A DNA stretch of 64,000 nucleotides, taken from positions 474,501 to 538,500 of the forward strand of contig NC_004193.1 in the NCBI RefSeq assembly GCF_000011245.1, read 5' to 3'. Position 1 is the stretch's first letter. Each line of letters begins with the position of its first letter. The stretch comes from Oceanobacillus iheyensis HTE831 (lineage in GTDB: Bacteria > Bacillota > Bacilli > Bacillales > Amphibacillaceae). Of this stretch, positions 18,496 to 27,575 are shown in pieces. A program made the position numbers and the translations under genes. The notes under the pieces are model-generated. The model did not search any database and had not been told where the DNA came from. It saw nothing but the letters and a program-made list of their open reading frames with translations.

Positions 18496-19553
18496 GATGT
18501 AATCAACTCTTCAAGATAGTCCATGACTGCTTTTTCGTTGTTTGGTAAGCTTACAGGATCAATGGATAGTTGATCGATTGCCGTTTGTGGATCTTTCAAT
18601 CCATTCCCTGTCAATACAGCAACAACCTTACTACCTTTTGGAATAGTTCCACTTTTAACCTGTTGGATAACACCAGCGATAGATGCTGCTGATCCTGGCT
18701 CTGCAAAAATACCTTCTTTTTGTGGTAAAAGCTTGAACGCATTTACAATCTCTTCATCTGTTACATACCCAATACTTCCATTTGATTCTTCTTTTGCTTT
18801 TAGGGCAAGTTCCCAACTTGCTGGGTTACCGATACGGATAGCAGTAGCTACTGTTTCTGGTTGCTCAATAACTTTATTTTTAACAATAGCAGCAGCACCT
18901 TCTGCTTCAAATCCCATCATTTTGGGTAGTCCCGATTGGTGTTTTTCGTTATATTCTTTAAATCCTTTCCAATATGCACTAATATTTCCTGCATTCCCTA
19001 CTGGAATAGCAAGAATATCAGGAGCTGAACCTAATTGATCGCAAACTTCAAATGCGGCAGTTTTTTGTCCGTCAATACGATAAGGATTAACAGAGTTAAC
19101 TAATGTAACGGCTGATTTCTCACTGATTTTACGAACCATTTGCAGTGCCTCATCAAAATTACCATCAATCTCAACAATCTCTGCACCGTACATGACGGCT
19201 TGAGCTAATTTTCCTAAAGCAACTTTTCCTTTAGGGATGACAATAATTGCACGTATACCAGCCCTAGCAGCATAGGCAGCAGCTGCAGCTGAAGTATTTC
19301 CTGTAGAAGCACAAATAATGGATTTGCTGCCTTCTTCGATTGCTTTTGCAACTGCCATAACCATGCCTCTATCTTTAAATGAGCCGGTCGGGTTTAATCC
19401 TTCAAATTTTCCATATAACTCTATTCCTAATTCCTTTGATAAAGTTGGAAAAGACAATAAAGGAGTGTTTCCTTCCATTAGACTTAATGATGGTGTCTGG
19501 TCTGTGACTGGTAATAAATCCGCATATTCCTTTAATAAACCTTGCCAGGTCAT
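18492..19553 (-). CDS. thrC: Threonine synthase
   Basis: This PLP enzyme converts O-phosphohomoserine to threonine. It has 353 residues, the size of Bacillus ThrC. The PLP lysine is in GSFKDRG near residue 57. The phosphate loop is PVGNAGNI near 186, and the serine- and threonine-rich [18 protein letters not shown] block near 82 is typical. Start and stop are interlocked with hom (TAATG, 1-bp overlap) and thrB (ATGA), so the operon is translationally coupled. Confidence 0.95.
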   Translation of the reverse strand: MTWQGLLKEYADLLPVTDQTPSLSLMEGNTPLLSFPTLSKELGIELYGKFEGLNPTGSFKDRGMVMAVAKAIEEGSKSIICASTGNTSAAAAAYAARAGIRAIIVIPKGKVALGKLAQAVMYGAEIVEIDGNFDEALQMVRKISEKSAVTLVNSVNPYRIDGQKTAAFEVCDQLGSAPDILAIPVGNAGNISAYWKGFKEYNEKHQSGLPKMMGFEAEGAAAIVKNKVIEQPETVATAIRIGNPASWELALKAKEESNGSIGYVTDEEIVNAFKLLPQKEGIFAEPGSAASIAGVIQQVKSGTIPKGSKVVAVLTGNGLKDPQTAIDQLSIDPVSLPNNEKAVMDYLEELITS

Positions 19554-20851
19554 TACATCACTTCTCCTTCCACTTTATAATAGCTTTTGATTTCCATAAC
19601 TGCTTCAAAACTTTTCAACTTCTCTAACGTATGTTGGAAATTAGACAAAGATGTATCATGAGTTACAACAACAATTTCAGCTGCTTCATAATCATTAACA
19701 GGTGTTTGTACGATACGTTGGAAGCTTATATCTTGTTCATGGAATAATGATGATATTTTAGAAAGAACTCCAGATTCATCCTTTACACAGAGCCTAATAT
19801 AATACTGGCTATGTCGCTTATTAATTGGGGTTAACGTTTTAGTGAACTGCATTTCATTTGATTGACTGCCGGATACACCAAGACGTAATCCTTTTATCGC
19901 TGCACTGACATCAGATAGTATTGCTGTAGCAGTAGGCAAACTACCGGCCCCAGGTCCATAAAACATGGTTTCACCTACAGCCTCGCCATATACATAAACT
20001 GCATTATATTCGTTCTTCACACTAGATAATGGGTGGTTTTTTGATAAGAGTGTAGGTTGTACATTTACTTCCAGCTCTTGATCGTTAAAGTTCGCAAAAC
20101 CAATAAGTTTCATTGTATAACCGAGTTGTTTTCCGTAACGTAAATCTTCTAATTCAATCCCTCGAATACCGTTTACTTCTACATCGCTTAATTCAACAGG
20201 AGTCGAGAAAGCAAGTCGACCAAGGATGGCCATTTTTCGAGCAGCGTCTAATCCGTCAACATCTGAAGTAGGGTCTGCTTCTGCAAATCCTAACCGTTGC
20301 GCTTCTAATAGAGCGTCTTCGTAACTCATTCCTTCTTCATCCATTTTAGTTAGGATATAGTTTGTAGTACCATTCACAATCCCCATAACACGTTGAATAT
20401 GGTCCGTAGACAATCCTTCCGAAATACCTCTTAGAATTGGAATGCCTCCAGCAACGCTTGCCTCATAATAGAAGTCGCAACGATTTTTGGTAGCAGCTTC
20501 TTGAAGCTCAGGTCCATGCAGAGCGACTAAGTCTTTATTGGCGGATACGACATGTTTTTTATTATTAAAAGCACGTAAAATATATTCTTTTGCTTGATCA
20601 ATGCCACCCATTACTTCTACTATAATGTCAATTGATGGATGATCTAATACATCACTTGGATTTGTCGTGAGCAAATCACCATTAATATGTATATTTCTTG
20701 TTTTATCTAAATTTTTTACTAACACTTTCGATACTTCTACTTCACAACCAAGTTGATGAGTTAATTTTTCACGGTGGTCATTAATTAATTGAATAACACC
20801 AGACCCAACAACTCCTAAACCTAATAAACCAACAGACACTTTCTCTTTCAT
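19553..20851 (-). CDS. hom: Homoserine dehydrogenase
   Basis: The enzyme reduces aspartate semialdehyde to homoserine, the committed step to threonine and methionine. From the ATG at 20851, behind AGAGGGGTG, it has 432 residues. The NAD(P) fold [12 protein letters not shown] is at the N-terminus. Catalytic-domain blocks [14 protein letters not shown] and [16 protein letters not shown] follow, and a C-terminal ACT domain (from about residue 350) suggests feedback control. It is the first gene of hom-thrC-thrB. No T-box or leader was found in the 130 bases upstream. Confidence 0.95.
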   Translation of the reverse strand: MKEKVSVGLLGLGVVGSGVIQLINDHREKLTHQLGCEVEVSKVLVKNLDKTRNIHINGDLLTTNPSDVLDHPSIDIIVEVMGGIDQAKEYILRAFNNKKHVVSANKDLVALHGPELQEAATKNRCDFYYEASVAGGIPILRGISEGLSTDHIQRVMGIVNGTTNYILTKMDEEGMSYEDALLEAQRLGFAEADPTSDVDGLDAARKMAILGRLAFSTPVELSDVEVNGIRGIELEDLRYGKQLGYTMKLIGFANFNDQELEVNVQPTLLSKNHPLSSVKNEYNAVYVYGEAVGETMFYGPGAGSLPTATAILSDVSAAIKGLRLGVSGSQSNEMQFTKTLTPINKRHSQYYIRLCVKDESGVLSKISSLFHEQDISFQRIVQTPVNDYEAAEIVVVTHDTSLSNFQHTLEKLKSFEAVMEIKSYYKVEGEVM

Positions 20852-20985
20852 ACTTTCACCCCTCTGCGATGTATATTGAATACATTTAAACACGAAAACT
20901 AATGTATGGCAATAGTGAATTATTTGAAATTAACAAATAAATATTGTGTTAATACAATAATAGAAAGAGATTAGGAGGAAAGCAG

Positions 20986-21150
20986 ATGAGAGAAGCAGTG
21001 ATTGGAGCAATATTTCTTGTTTGTTTAACAATCGGTTGTATAGTGGGTTATTTATTTGGAAGTACTGAAACTGGGGGAACCATTGGTTTAGCTTTTGGAT
21101 TAGTAAGTATTTTATTATTTCGAAAGCGTAGAGGAAAAGATGGAATATAG
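20986..21150 (+). CDS. Small two-segment membrane protein
   Basis: This 54-residue frame starts at ATG 7 bases after AGGAGG. Two hydrophobic stretches (about 5-24 and 31-46) flank a short loop GSTETGG, and the C-terminus is basic (FRKRRGKDGI). Glycines within the helices suggest tight packing. It is divergent from hom and ends before a bidirectional terminator. The family is unrecognised; the strong ribosome site and typical membrane-protein composition support it being real. Confidence 0.6.
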   Translation: MREAVIGAIFLVCLTIGCIVGYLFGSTETGGTIGLAFGLVSILLFRKRRGKDGI

Positions 21151-21282
21151 CTAAAAACATTCGTTGGCACTTCTCAACAAATTATAGAAATAGCTCTTGA
21201 AATTTGAATTTAAACTTGAACATGTACAAGTAAATATTTACTTTCCAAGCTTTGAAGATATTATTATTTAGGAAAGTTATAT

Positions 21283-21325
21283 AAAAGCTCTACACCTAAT
21301 TTCTGAGGTGTAGAGCTTTATTTGC
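21283..21325. terminator. Bidirectional terminator
   Basis: AAAAGCTCTACACCT pairs with AGGTGTAGAGCTTTA and T-rich flanks occur on both sides. It separates the small membrane gene from the converging MFS gene. Confidence 0.85.
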
Positions 21326-21342
21326 TTTTTTAAAAGTATAAT

Positions 21343-22515
21343 TTATTTAGATGAAGAAACTAGCGATTGTTTATCTTTATATCCTTTTAAAGCAATAATC
21401 GATGTGATCAGACCGATAAGAACTATTACTCCTCCTACAAACGCATTGAATTGTACATGAGACTTTTCAATGACGAAACTACCAATGAACGAGCCAATTG
21501 CTATTCCGAAGTGTAATGCAGAATTATTTAGACTCACTAATATATCTGCATTTTTTGGAGCAGTTTCAATTAAGAAGCTCTGAACTGGTGGTGACACCGC
21601 CCAACTCATCATACCCCAAATAATTAATACAACAAAGAATATAATTATATTAAAAGTAGCAAAAGGTAAGGAGATTATTGCTAAAATGAATAGTATAATT
21701 ACGGTAAGAATAGTGCGTTTTGGTCCAAAATGATCAGATAAAGCTCCGCCCGCACCACCGCCACTAACTGCAGCGATTCCAAAGGCTAAATAAACAACGC
21801 TAAGCCAAAAACCATTCATATTCATCATTTCACTAACGAAAGGGTTTAGGTAGGCGTATAACGTAGTATGTCCTGCCAAAACAAATAATGTTGTTAGTAA
21901 TGCAAATAAGACGGATTTACTACTAACCATTTTAAGCTGGGATTGTAATGGTAAAGGCTTTTCGGATGTATAAATCTTCGTCATAAAGAAATAAACACCT
22001 ACCATAGATAAAACGGTTAAGATCGCTATGAGTACGAATGGCGCTCGCCATCCGAATGCCTCTCCAAGTATTAAACCAAACGGAATACCAAATACTAATG
22101 AACCGCTGACGCCCATGCTGACAATTCCAATGGCTCTTCCGCGGTATTCAGGTTGAACAATGGATGATGCCATCATGATACAAAGTACGATAAGGATCGA
22201 AGCACTTGCAGCAGAGATAATTCTACTTATAAATAGCATTGTATAGGAAAAACTAAATATAGCTATTAAATTACCTATAAAAAAAGTACTTAAAGCAATT
22301 AATGTTAATTTTTTTCGTTCAATCGAAGCTGTTAGAAATAATAAAATTGGTGCCGAGATTGCAAATACTAATGAAAAGATGGTGATAAGCAACCCGGCCT
22401 GTCCCATCGATACATTAAGATCATTTGCTACTAAATCTAAAATACCACTGATAATTAATTCTACCATTCCAACTACAAAGGAGATGGTCATTAATAAATA
22501 CACTCGTTTATCCAT
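21343..22515 (-). CDS. MFS transporter, AraJ/YdhP-type efflux family
   Basis: This 390-residue protein has about twelve transmembrane segments. The DHA1 drug-exporter pattern is visible: LLITIFSLVFAISAPI, the loop YRGRAIGIVSMGVSGSLVFGIPFG (motif C-like), and DHFGPKRTI (second-half motif A). Relatives are arabinose/chloramphenicol-type exporters; the real substrate is unknown. The ribosome site before the ATG at 22515 is weak. It is a single gene divergent from the YisP-like gene. Confidence 0.82.
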   Translation of the reverse strand: MDKRVYLLMTISFVVGMVELIISGILDLVANDLNVSMGQAGLLITIFSLVFAISAPILLFLTASIERKKLTLIALSTFFIGNLIAIFSFSYTMLFISRIISAASASILIVLCIMMASSIVQPEYRGRAIGIVSMGVSGSLVFGIPFGLILGEAFGWRAPFVLIAILTVLSMVGVYFFMTKIYTSEKPLPLQSQLKMVSSKSVLFALLTTLFVLAGHTTLYAYLNPFVSEMMNMNGFWLSVVYLAFGIAAVSGGGAGGALSDHFGPKRTILTVIILFILAIISLPFATFNIIIFFVVLIIWGMMSWAVSPPVQSFLIETAPKNADILVSLNNSALHFGIAIGSFIGSFVIEKSHVQFNAFVGGVIVLIGLITSIIALKGYKDKQSLVSSSK

Positions 22516-22692
22516 GTCAACACAGCCTTACATAAAATTTCGCAACAAGACTATCGTAGACTTATTTTTACAGAAGTACAAGAGAATAGTATTTATTTAC
22601 AAATTTTTTACACGGCACAATTAAAAAGGAAAAAAAGTGTTGTGTTTGTTATACTTGTACTATCGCATGAATCGGACAAGGAGGAATCTTTG

Positions 22693-23517
22693 GTGAGTAG
22701 ACAAGCAACATTAGATAAAGAAGCAATGAAGGTACTCAAAGAAACTAGTCGAACATTTTACATTCCAATAAAGCTGCTGAATAAAACATTAAGGAAAACA
22801 GTTGGTTCAGCATATCTTTGTATGCGTGCGATTGATGAAATGGAGGATCATGAGGCGTTGGATTCTTCGAGTAAGCAGGAGTTATTAATCCAGACAAGTC
22901 AATTATTACAAGCGGAAACGTTTGATAATGTTGCTTACCAATCATTAATTGATCCGTACCGTGATATACTCCCGGAAGTAACTATTCGTTTAAATGATTG
23001 GTTACTATTTTGTCCTTCGGATATTGTTACGCAAGTCAAGTCTTCCACAAGTGAAATGGCAGAAGGAATGGCGAAATGGGTAGCTAGAGACTGGGAAGTA
23101 AACACCAAAGAAGACTTAGATGAATATACGTATTATGTTGCTGGGTTAGTCGGTGTAATGCTATCAGATATATGGAAGTGGTATGACGGAACGGAGACAG
23201 ATCGTGAATTAGCTATTGGATACGGCAGAGGTTTACAGGCTGTGAATATATTAAGAAATATTGATGAAGATGCTGAACGCGGAGTAGGTTTCTTCCCGGA
23301 TGATTGGACCAAAAAAGAAATGTTTGAATATGCAAATATGAATTTACATATGGGTGAACAATATATGGAACAAATTTCCACAAAGAATATTTTATTATTC
23401 TGTCGTATCCCATTAGCACTTGCGCAAAAAACATTGACCGCATTGGAAAAAGGTAAGGAAAAAATATCGCGGGATGAAGTGGAAAATACAGTTGATCACA
23501 TTATAAATTCAAAATAG
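22693..23517 (+). CDS. Squalene/phytoene synthase family protein (YisP-like)
   Basis: This 274-residue all-alpha isoprenoid protein starts at GTG, 8 bases after AAGGAGG; an earlier in-frame ATG lacks a ribosome site. The first aspartate-rich motif RAIDEMED is intact near residue 50. The second motif reads LRNIDEDAERG, with Asn where synthases usually have the first Asp (DxxED). B. subtilis YisP is reported to act as a farnesyl diphosphate phosphatase making farnesol rather than a condensing synthase. The same may be true here, which is inference. No carotenoid or hopanoid genes are nearby. Confidence 0.8.
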   Translation: MSRQATLDKEAMKVLKETSRTFYIPIKLLNKTLRKTVGSAYLCMRAIDEMEDHEALDSSSKQELLIQTSQLLQAETFDNVAYQSLIDPYRDILPEVTIRLNDWLLFCPSDIVTQVKSSTSEMAEGMAKWVARDWEVNTKEDLDEYTYYVAGLVGVMLSDIWKWYDGTETDRELAIGYGRGLQAVNILRNIDEDAERGVGFFPDDWTKKEMFEYANMNLHMGEQYMEQISTKNILLFCRIPLALAQKTLTALEKGKEKISRDEVENTVDHIINSK

Positions 23518-23561
23518 GTAGTGCTTAACTGTAGATTTTAAAAGATAAGACCTTTTATAAT

Positions 23562-23607
23562 AAAAAGCCAAATTTCTCAAAAGTAATCTGAGAAATTTGG
23601 CTTTTTT
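23562..23607 (+). terminator. Terminator after YisP-like gene
   Basis: AAAAAGCCAAATTTCTCA pairs with TGAGAAATTTGGCTTTTTT and ends in a T-run, about 45 bases after the stop codon. Confidence 0.88.
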
Positions 23608-24078
23608 GTAGTTGTTAGTCATTTGAATTTATCTTTTTCGTTATCTCGAAGATATTTCTATTCAATACCTATGTTGCAGGAAAAATGCTCAACTATTTTT
23701 TGAATTTATGACACAAAATAAAATATATAACTTATAAATAAACATTAGAAAGGGAACATATAACTAAATATGTACTGTATAAGATGTAAAAATGGCAGGA
23801 TTCTTTTATTTTTCTGTAAATAAAGTGATTAGGGTAGGGATTTTATTCTAATTCTTCTCTTTTCTTCTGTATTTAACGAGAAACTATAGGGGATATTATT
23901 TGTATGAACAAAAATAAAAAACTATAATTAAAAACTGTGTTTAATAAATTAAACAAGCAAGTTGGTGGAATGCTGTTGTGATTCACGTTTTCTCTGTTTT
24001 CATTTATCCATCCGACGGTCTTTATGAACAGTTAATACTAACTTTAGGCGACTTGCTGTAAAAATCAGGAGGTAAAAC
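23608..24078 (+). other. 471-bp intergenic region before BCCT gene
   Basis: This is AT-rich non-coding sequence with no convincing ORF, RNA gene or repeat. A GGAGG lies just before the BCCT start. A stretch around 23870-23905 (TTTAAC, about 13 bases, GGGATA) is only a weak match to a general-stress (sigma-B) promoter. Osmotic regulation is expected for this transporter type, but nothing decisive is visible. Confidence 0.4.
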
Positions 24079-25629
24079 GTGAGATCCCAAGATAAGAAGG
24101 AACTCGATTGGCCCGTCTTTTATATAAGCGGAGGTTTTTTAATATTATTTATAATCCTTTCATTATTAAGTAAGGATAAAGTCGGAGAGTGGGTAAATAC
24201 TTTATTTACTTATTCCTCAGATTGGTTTGGAGCATATTGGCAAATATTACTATTACTTAATTTCTTGATCGGACTAGGATTAGCTGTATCAAAATATGGA
24301 AAAGTTCGTTTAGGGAAAATGGATAAACCAAAATATAGTTATTTTGGTTGGGTAAGTATGATTTTGGTGACATTACTTGCGAGTGGCGGTGTTTTCTGGG
24401 CGGCCGCTGAACCGATGTATCATTATATGGATACACCACCTTTGTTTGGTGGTGGGGAGTTTAACTACTTAGATGGTGCAATGGCCCAAGCTTTTGTCCA
24501 TTGGGGATTCCTAGCATGGGCAATTCTCGGTACTTTAGCTGTAGTAGTCATGATGTATGTCCATTATCACAAAGGATATCCATTAAAACCGAGAGGATTA
24601 CTATATCCAATATTTGGTGAAAGAATTTTTGAAAAGAGTGTTGTCGGTACACTTGCAGACAGCTTTTCAATTATAGCAACAGTAGCAGGGACACTAGGCC
24701 CATTAGGGTTTCTAGGTTTACAAATTTCTTATGGATTAAATCATTTATTTGGAGTACCCAACACACTTGTGATAAGTATGTTAGTCGTGCTTGGATTAGT
24801 TGCTGTTGCTGCTATTTCAGCGGCAACAGGTGTAGATAGAGGGATTTATCATTTAAGTAATTGGAATGTACAATTTACTATTCTTTTAGCATTAATTGTA
24901 TTTCTTGTAGGTCCGACAACATTTATTCTTGATGCGTTTATCGGTGGAACAGGTGTTCATTTACAAAACTTCTTTACAATGAACTTGTTCCGTGGAGATG
25001 AAGGTTGGTTATCCGGTTGGACGATATTCTTCTGGGGTTGGTTTATTGGCTATGCACCGATGCTAATTGTGTTTATAAGCCGGATATCTAGAGGTCGAAC
25101 GATTCGTGAACTAATTATTGCAGTATCAGTAGTTGCTCCATTAGTTACAAATTTCTGGTTCTCTGTTGTAGGAGGAACGGGAATATTCTTTGAAAATGAA
25201 AACTCAGGTTCTGTTTCAAATGCATTAACAGAGGGTGGAATGCCTGCGGCTGTTATGGCGATAACGGATCAATTACCGATGGGAATCATATTTGGAGTAG
25301 GATTTTTATTAGTATCGATTATATTTGTAGCTACTACGACGGATACAATGTCATACACCGTGGCTGCGACATTATCGGGTCATGATAACCCGAAACGTTG
25401 GTTGCGTGTGTTCTGGGCAATCATCTTCGGTGCTACTACTGCTGTGATTTTAACAATTGGTGAGGATAGCATTACATCAATACAAAATTCGATTGTTATT
25501 ACTGCGGTTCCGGTATCTTTCTTGTTATTACCACCGTTGTGGAACGCGCCAAAAATTGCAAAGAAGATGGCGTTAGAACAAGGGTTAATTTGGCAACGTG
25601 AAATGAATAAAAAAGTAGATAAAGATTAA
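24079..25629 (+). CDS. BCCT family betaine/carnitine/choline transporter
   Basis: This 516-residue sodium-coupled osmolyte carrier has twelve hydrophobic segments. The family signature region FWAAAEPMYHYM lies near residue 112. The segment WGWFIGYAPMLIVFISRISR with RGRTIRELI lies near 325. The start is GTG behind AGGAGG. Members such as OpuD, BetL and BetT import glycine betaine or choline for salt tolerance, and which one this takes up cannot be told. The short polar C-terminal tail is compatible with osmosensing. It is followed by a strong terminator. Confidence 0.9.
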   Translation: MRSQDKKELDWPVFYISGGFLILFIILSLLSKDKVGEWVNTLFTYSSDWFGAYWQILLLLNFLIGLGLAVSKYGKVRLGKMDKPKYSYFGWVSMILVTLLASGGVFWAAAEPMYHYMDTPPLFGGGEFNYLDGAMAQAFVHWGFLAWAILGTLAVVVMMYVHYHKGYPLKPRGLLYPIFGERIFEKSVVGTLADSFSIIATVAGTLGPLGFLGLQISYGLNHLFGVPNTLVISMLVVLGLVAVAAISAATGVDRGIYHLSNWNVQFTILLALIVFLVGPTTFILDAFIGGTGVHLQNFFTMNLFRGDEGWLSGWTIFFWGWFIGYAPMLIVFISRISRGRTIRELIIAVSVVAPLVTNFWFSVVGGTGIFFENENSGSVSNALTEGGMPAAVMAITDQLPMGIIFGVGFLLVSIIFVATTTDTMSYTVAATLSGHDNPKRWLRVFWAIIFGATTAVILTIGEDSITSIQNSIVITAVPVSFLLLPPLWNAPKIAKKMALEQGLIWQREMNKKVDKD

Positions 25630-25632
25630 AGA

Positions 25633-25664
25633 GAAAAGACGGCCTTTATAAAGGCCGTCTTTTT
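25633..25664 (+). terminator. Terminator after BCCT gene
   Basis: AAAAGACGGCCTTT pairs with AAAGGCCGTCTTTTT, 4 bases after the stop codon. Confidence 0.92.
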
Positions 25665-25691
25665 CATATTCCAGGAAATTATAAAATTTTG

Positions 25692-25935
25692 GGGCTGTGG
25701 ATAAACAACTAAGTTAATTAGCCACGTCCAGCTCCAGCGCCCATCACCTAGTGTCCTTCCGGAGACCTCCTTACGATAAAGAAGACTGCCGAATGTCCTT
25801 TATGAGGCATAGTCGCACTTATGCCAATGGTGAAAGTCAACATCGATTCGCATACGCTTATCGTGTTTCCTTTATCTCATACGGTCCCGTCCAGGACATA
25901 CGGTGATAAACGGTCGCTTGCGCTTTTGTTCTATA
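25692..25935 (+). repeat. Dispersed repeat, family 2, copy 1
   Basis: This copy shares long blocks with the element at 62164-62345: GCCACGTCCAGCTCCAGCGC, CGTGTTTCCTTTATCTC and CGCTTGCGCTTTTGTTCT. The divergent middle differs by substitutions and an insertion. It is GC-richer than its surroundings, has no ORF, and lies between a terminator and the end of the converging PGG-repeat gene. I remember similar sequence being common in Bacillaceae intergenic regions. Confidence 0.8.
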
Positions 25936-25966
25936 AACAATATCTTTTTGAAAAAAACCTCTGTTG

Positions 25967-26707
25967 TTAATAACATTGAAATGATTCAATTCGATCTAAA
26001 TCCATTCCAAAATACACCCAACGGAATCCACTCCAGCGGAAACCGGCAATTGAATTTCTTCCTACAAAGGTAGGGAAGTACCAAAAACCTCTCCCTCTTT
26101 CTGGCCAAATGTAAGTGAAGCGGAAAAGACAACGTCTGATTCCACCAGGATCTACTGCAAATGTTTGGAATGCTGGTTTTTCTGGTGTGAAGTTAGGAGG
26201 CGCTGATGTTGGTGCTTGCTGTCCACCTTGGCCACCGCCACCAGGAAACCCACCGCCTGGAAATCCTCCTCCAGGAAATCCATCAAAAATCCCTCCAGGG
26301 AACCCGCCGCCAGGTCCACCATCAGGACCGCCGCCTGGGAATCCACCAGGGAACCCACCGCCGGGTCCACCACCAGGACCGCCGCCTGGGAATCCACCAG
26401 GGAACCCGCCACCCGGTCCACCATCAGGACCGCCGCCCGGGAATCCACCAGGGAACCCGCCACCCGGTCCGCCGGGGAATATGCGACCAGGATCATTGAA
26501 ATATCCGTGTGGATTATTAGCCTCTGATTCATCTACTTCATAATATCCTTCTGAACTTTCGGGATGTGCTCCAGTGAATTGTTGTTGATTATAATCGTCG
26601 TGTTGGTTATTAAAATACTGATTTAACATATCACCAGGTAAATTATTATTTTGTCTCTGATCTTGTTGAGGTTGCTGGTGATATGGGTAATTATTATAGT
26701 AATCCAT
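25967..26707 (-). CDS. PGG-repeat protein with conserved aromatic C-terminal domain
   Basis: From the ATG at 26707, behind GAGGAGG, it has 246 residues. Residues 1-75 are Asn/Gln/Tyr-rich. Residues 76-165 are a glycine/proline low-complexity tract with three exact-length 17-residue units (GGGFPGGFPGGGPDGGP) and shorter FPGGG steps. Residues 180-246 form a Trp/Phe/Arg-rich domain with FTYIWPERGRGFW and FPTFVGRNSIAGFRW. There is no signal peptide. Such proteins in spore formers are often coat or surface components; that is inference. The collagen GXY triplet is not strictly kept, so I do not call it collagen-like. Confidence 0.75.
   Translation of the reverse strand: MDYYNNYPYHQQPQQDQRQNNNLPGDMLNQYFNNQHDDYNQQQFTGAHPESSEGYYEVDESEANNPHGYFNDPGRIFPGGPGGGFPGGFPGGGPDGGPGGGFPGGFPGGGPGGGPGGGFPGGFPGGGPDGGPGGGFPGGIFDGFPGGGFPGGGFPGGGGQGGQQAPTSAPPNFTPEKPAFQTFAVDPGGIRRCLFRFTYIWPERGRGFWYFPTFVGRNSIAGFRWSGFRWVYFGMDLDRIESFQCY
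26312..26464 (-). repeat. Three 51-bp in-frame tandem repeats in the PGG protein gene
   Basis: Three consecutive 51-bp units encode residues 82-132 of the PGG protein. Units 1 and 3 end in PDGGP and unit 2 in PGGGP. A fourth unit decays after seven codons. Copy number could vary by slippage. Confidence 0.85.
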
Positions 26708-26948
26708 TGTTTTCCTCCTCAAATGCAAAGTTTCATCACAATAGCATATGGGATAAGAGCACAATTTGGGATACAAATTTAAAATATTGGGCTTATCCAA
26801 TAGAAAATAACAATTTATATAGTTTGTCTCGAAGGGGACTAATACCAATATTTAAACTATGAGGCTTAGCTGAAAGTTATAGTTGTTCACAGGATAAATA
26901 ACATTCAAGCAGAGGAGAATGAAAATCCCCACTAGGTTAAATTTCACT

Positions 26949-27569
26949 TTATAAGCGTTGTACAGCCTGTAAAATATGATCAGTTTCTGTAATGGCTGAA
27001 ATAAAAGATACACCATCAGCTCCAGCTTGAATTATCTCTTGTGCATTGGTAGTGTTAATACCTCCAATTGCAACTAATGGAAGGGAAGGATGTTGTTTTT
27101 TTAAACTTTGAATCCATTCAAGACCTACCGCTGTCTTAGCGTCCTCTTTCGTATTTGTATCAAATATTGGACCAACTCCAATGTAATCGACAAGATCTAA
27201 TGGGCTTTGATTTAATTCATTATTCGTAGATATAGATAATCCAATGATCTTATTTGGGAACTGTTTCCGCACAACCTCTACAGGTTGATCATCTTGACCG
27301 ATATGAATACCATCTGCATCCAATTGTTTTGCTAAATCTACATCATCATTAATAATAAAAGGGATTTGAAAATCATGGCAAATAGCTTTTAAATCTTTTG
27401 CGAGTTCAACTTTTGCAGTTCCTGTTAAAGAATTCTTACCCTTTTCTCTGTATTGAAAAGCAGTAATTCCTGCAGAGGCTGCCTCTTTTAATATCTCCCG
27501 TGGGTCTCGATGGCAGTTTTGACTACCCATAATAAAATACTTTCGAAGCATATGTTTATCGAATTTCAT
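26949..27569 (-). CDS. thiE: Thiamine-phosphate synthase
   Basis: This 206-residue TIM-barrel enzyme couples the pyrimidine (HMP-PP) and thiazole phosphate to thiamine phosphate. Motifs are FQYREKGKNS, PFIINDDVDLA, ADGIHIGQDD (diphosphate/Mg site), DYIGVGPIFDTNTKEDA and VAIGGIN. AAGGAG precedes the ATG. It is the last gene of the TPP-riboswitch operon, 6 bp after thiM. Confidence 0.94.
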   Translation of the reverse strand: MKFDKHMLRKYFIMGSQNCHRDPREILKEAASAGITAFQYREKGKNSLTGTAKVELAKDLKAICHDFQIPFIINDDVDLAKQLDADGIHIGQDDQPVEVVRKQFPNKIIGLSISTNNELNQSPLDLVDYIGVGPIFDTNTKEDAKTAVGLEWIQSLKKQHPSLPLVAIGGINTTNAQEIIQAGADGVSFISAITETDHILQAVQRL

Positions 27570-27575
27570 AATGAT

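Noticed and set aside
20852..20985. T-box or threonine leader before hom
   Set aside because: No AGGGTGGNACCGCG-like T-box core, specifier loop or terminator is present in the 134 bases.
23608..24078. Riboswitch or small RNA upstream of the BCCT gene
   Set aside because: No stable hairpin with a T-run and no known riboswitch core. Only a weak sigma-B-like spacing was seen.
26312..26464. CRISPR-like regular repeats
   Set aside because: The 51-bp units are contiguous, in frame and have no spacers. They encode protein repeats.
26115..26543. Plus-strand proline-rich ORF of 142 codons (and two shorter frames) across the PGG gene
   Set aside because: It is the complement of the GGN/CCN repeat of the real minus-strand gene, which has a GAGGAGG site and a conserved C-terminal domain. 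The plus frames have neither.
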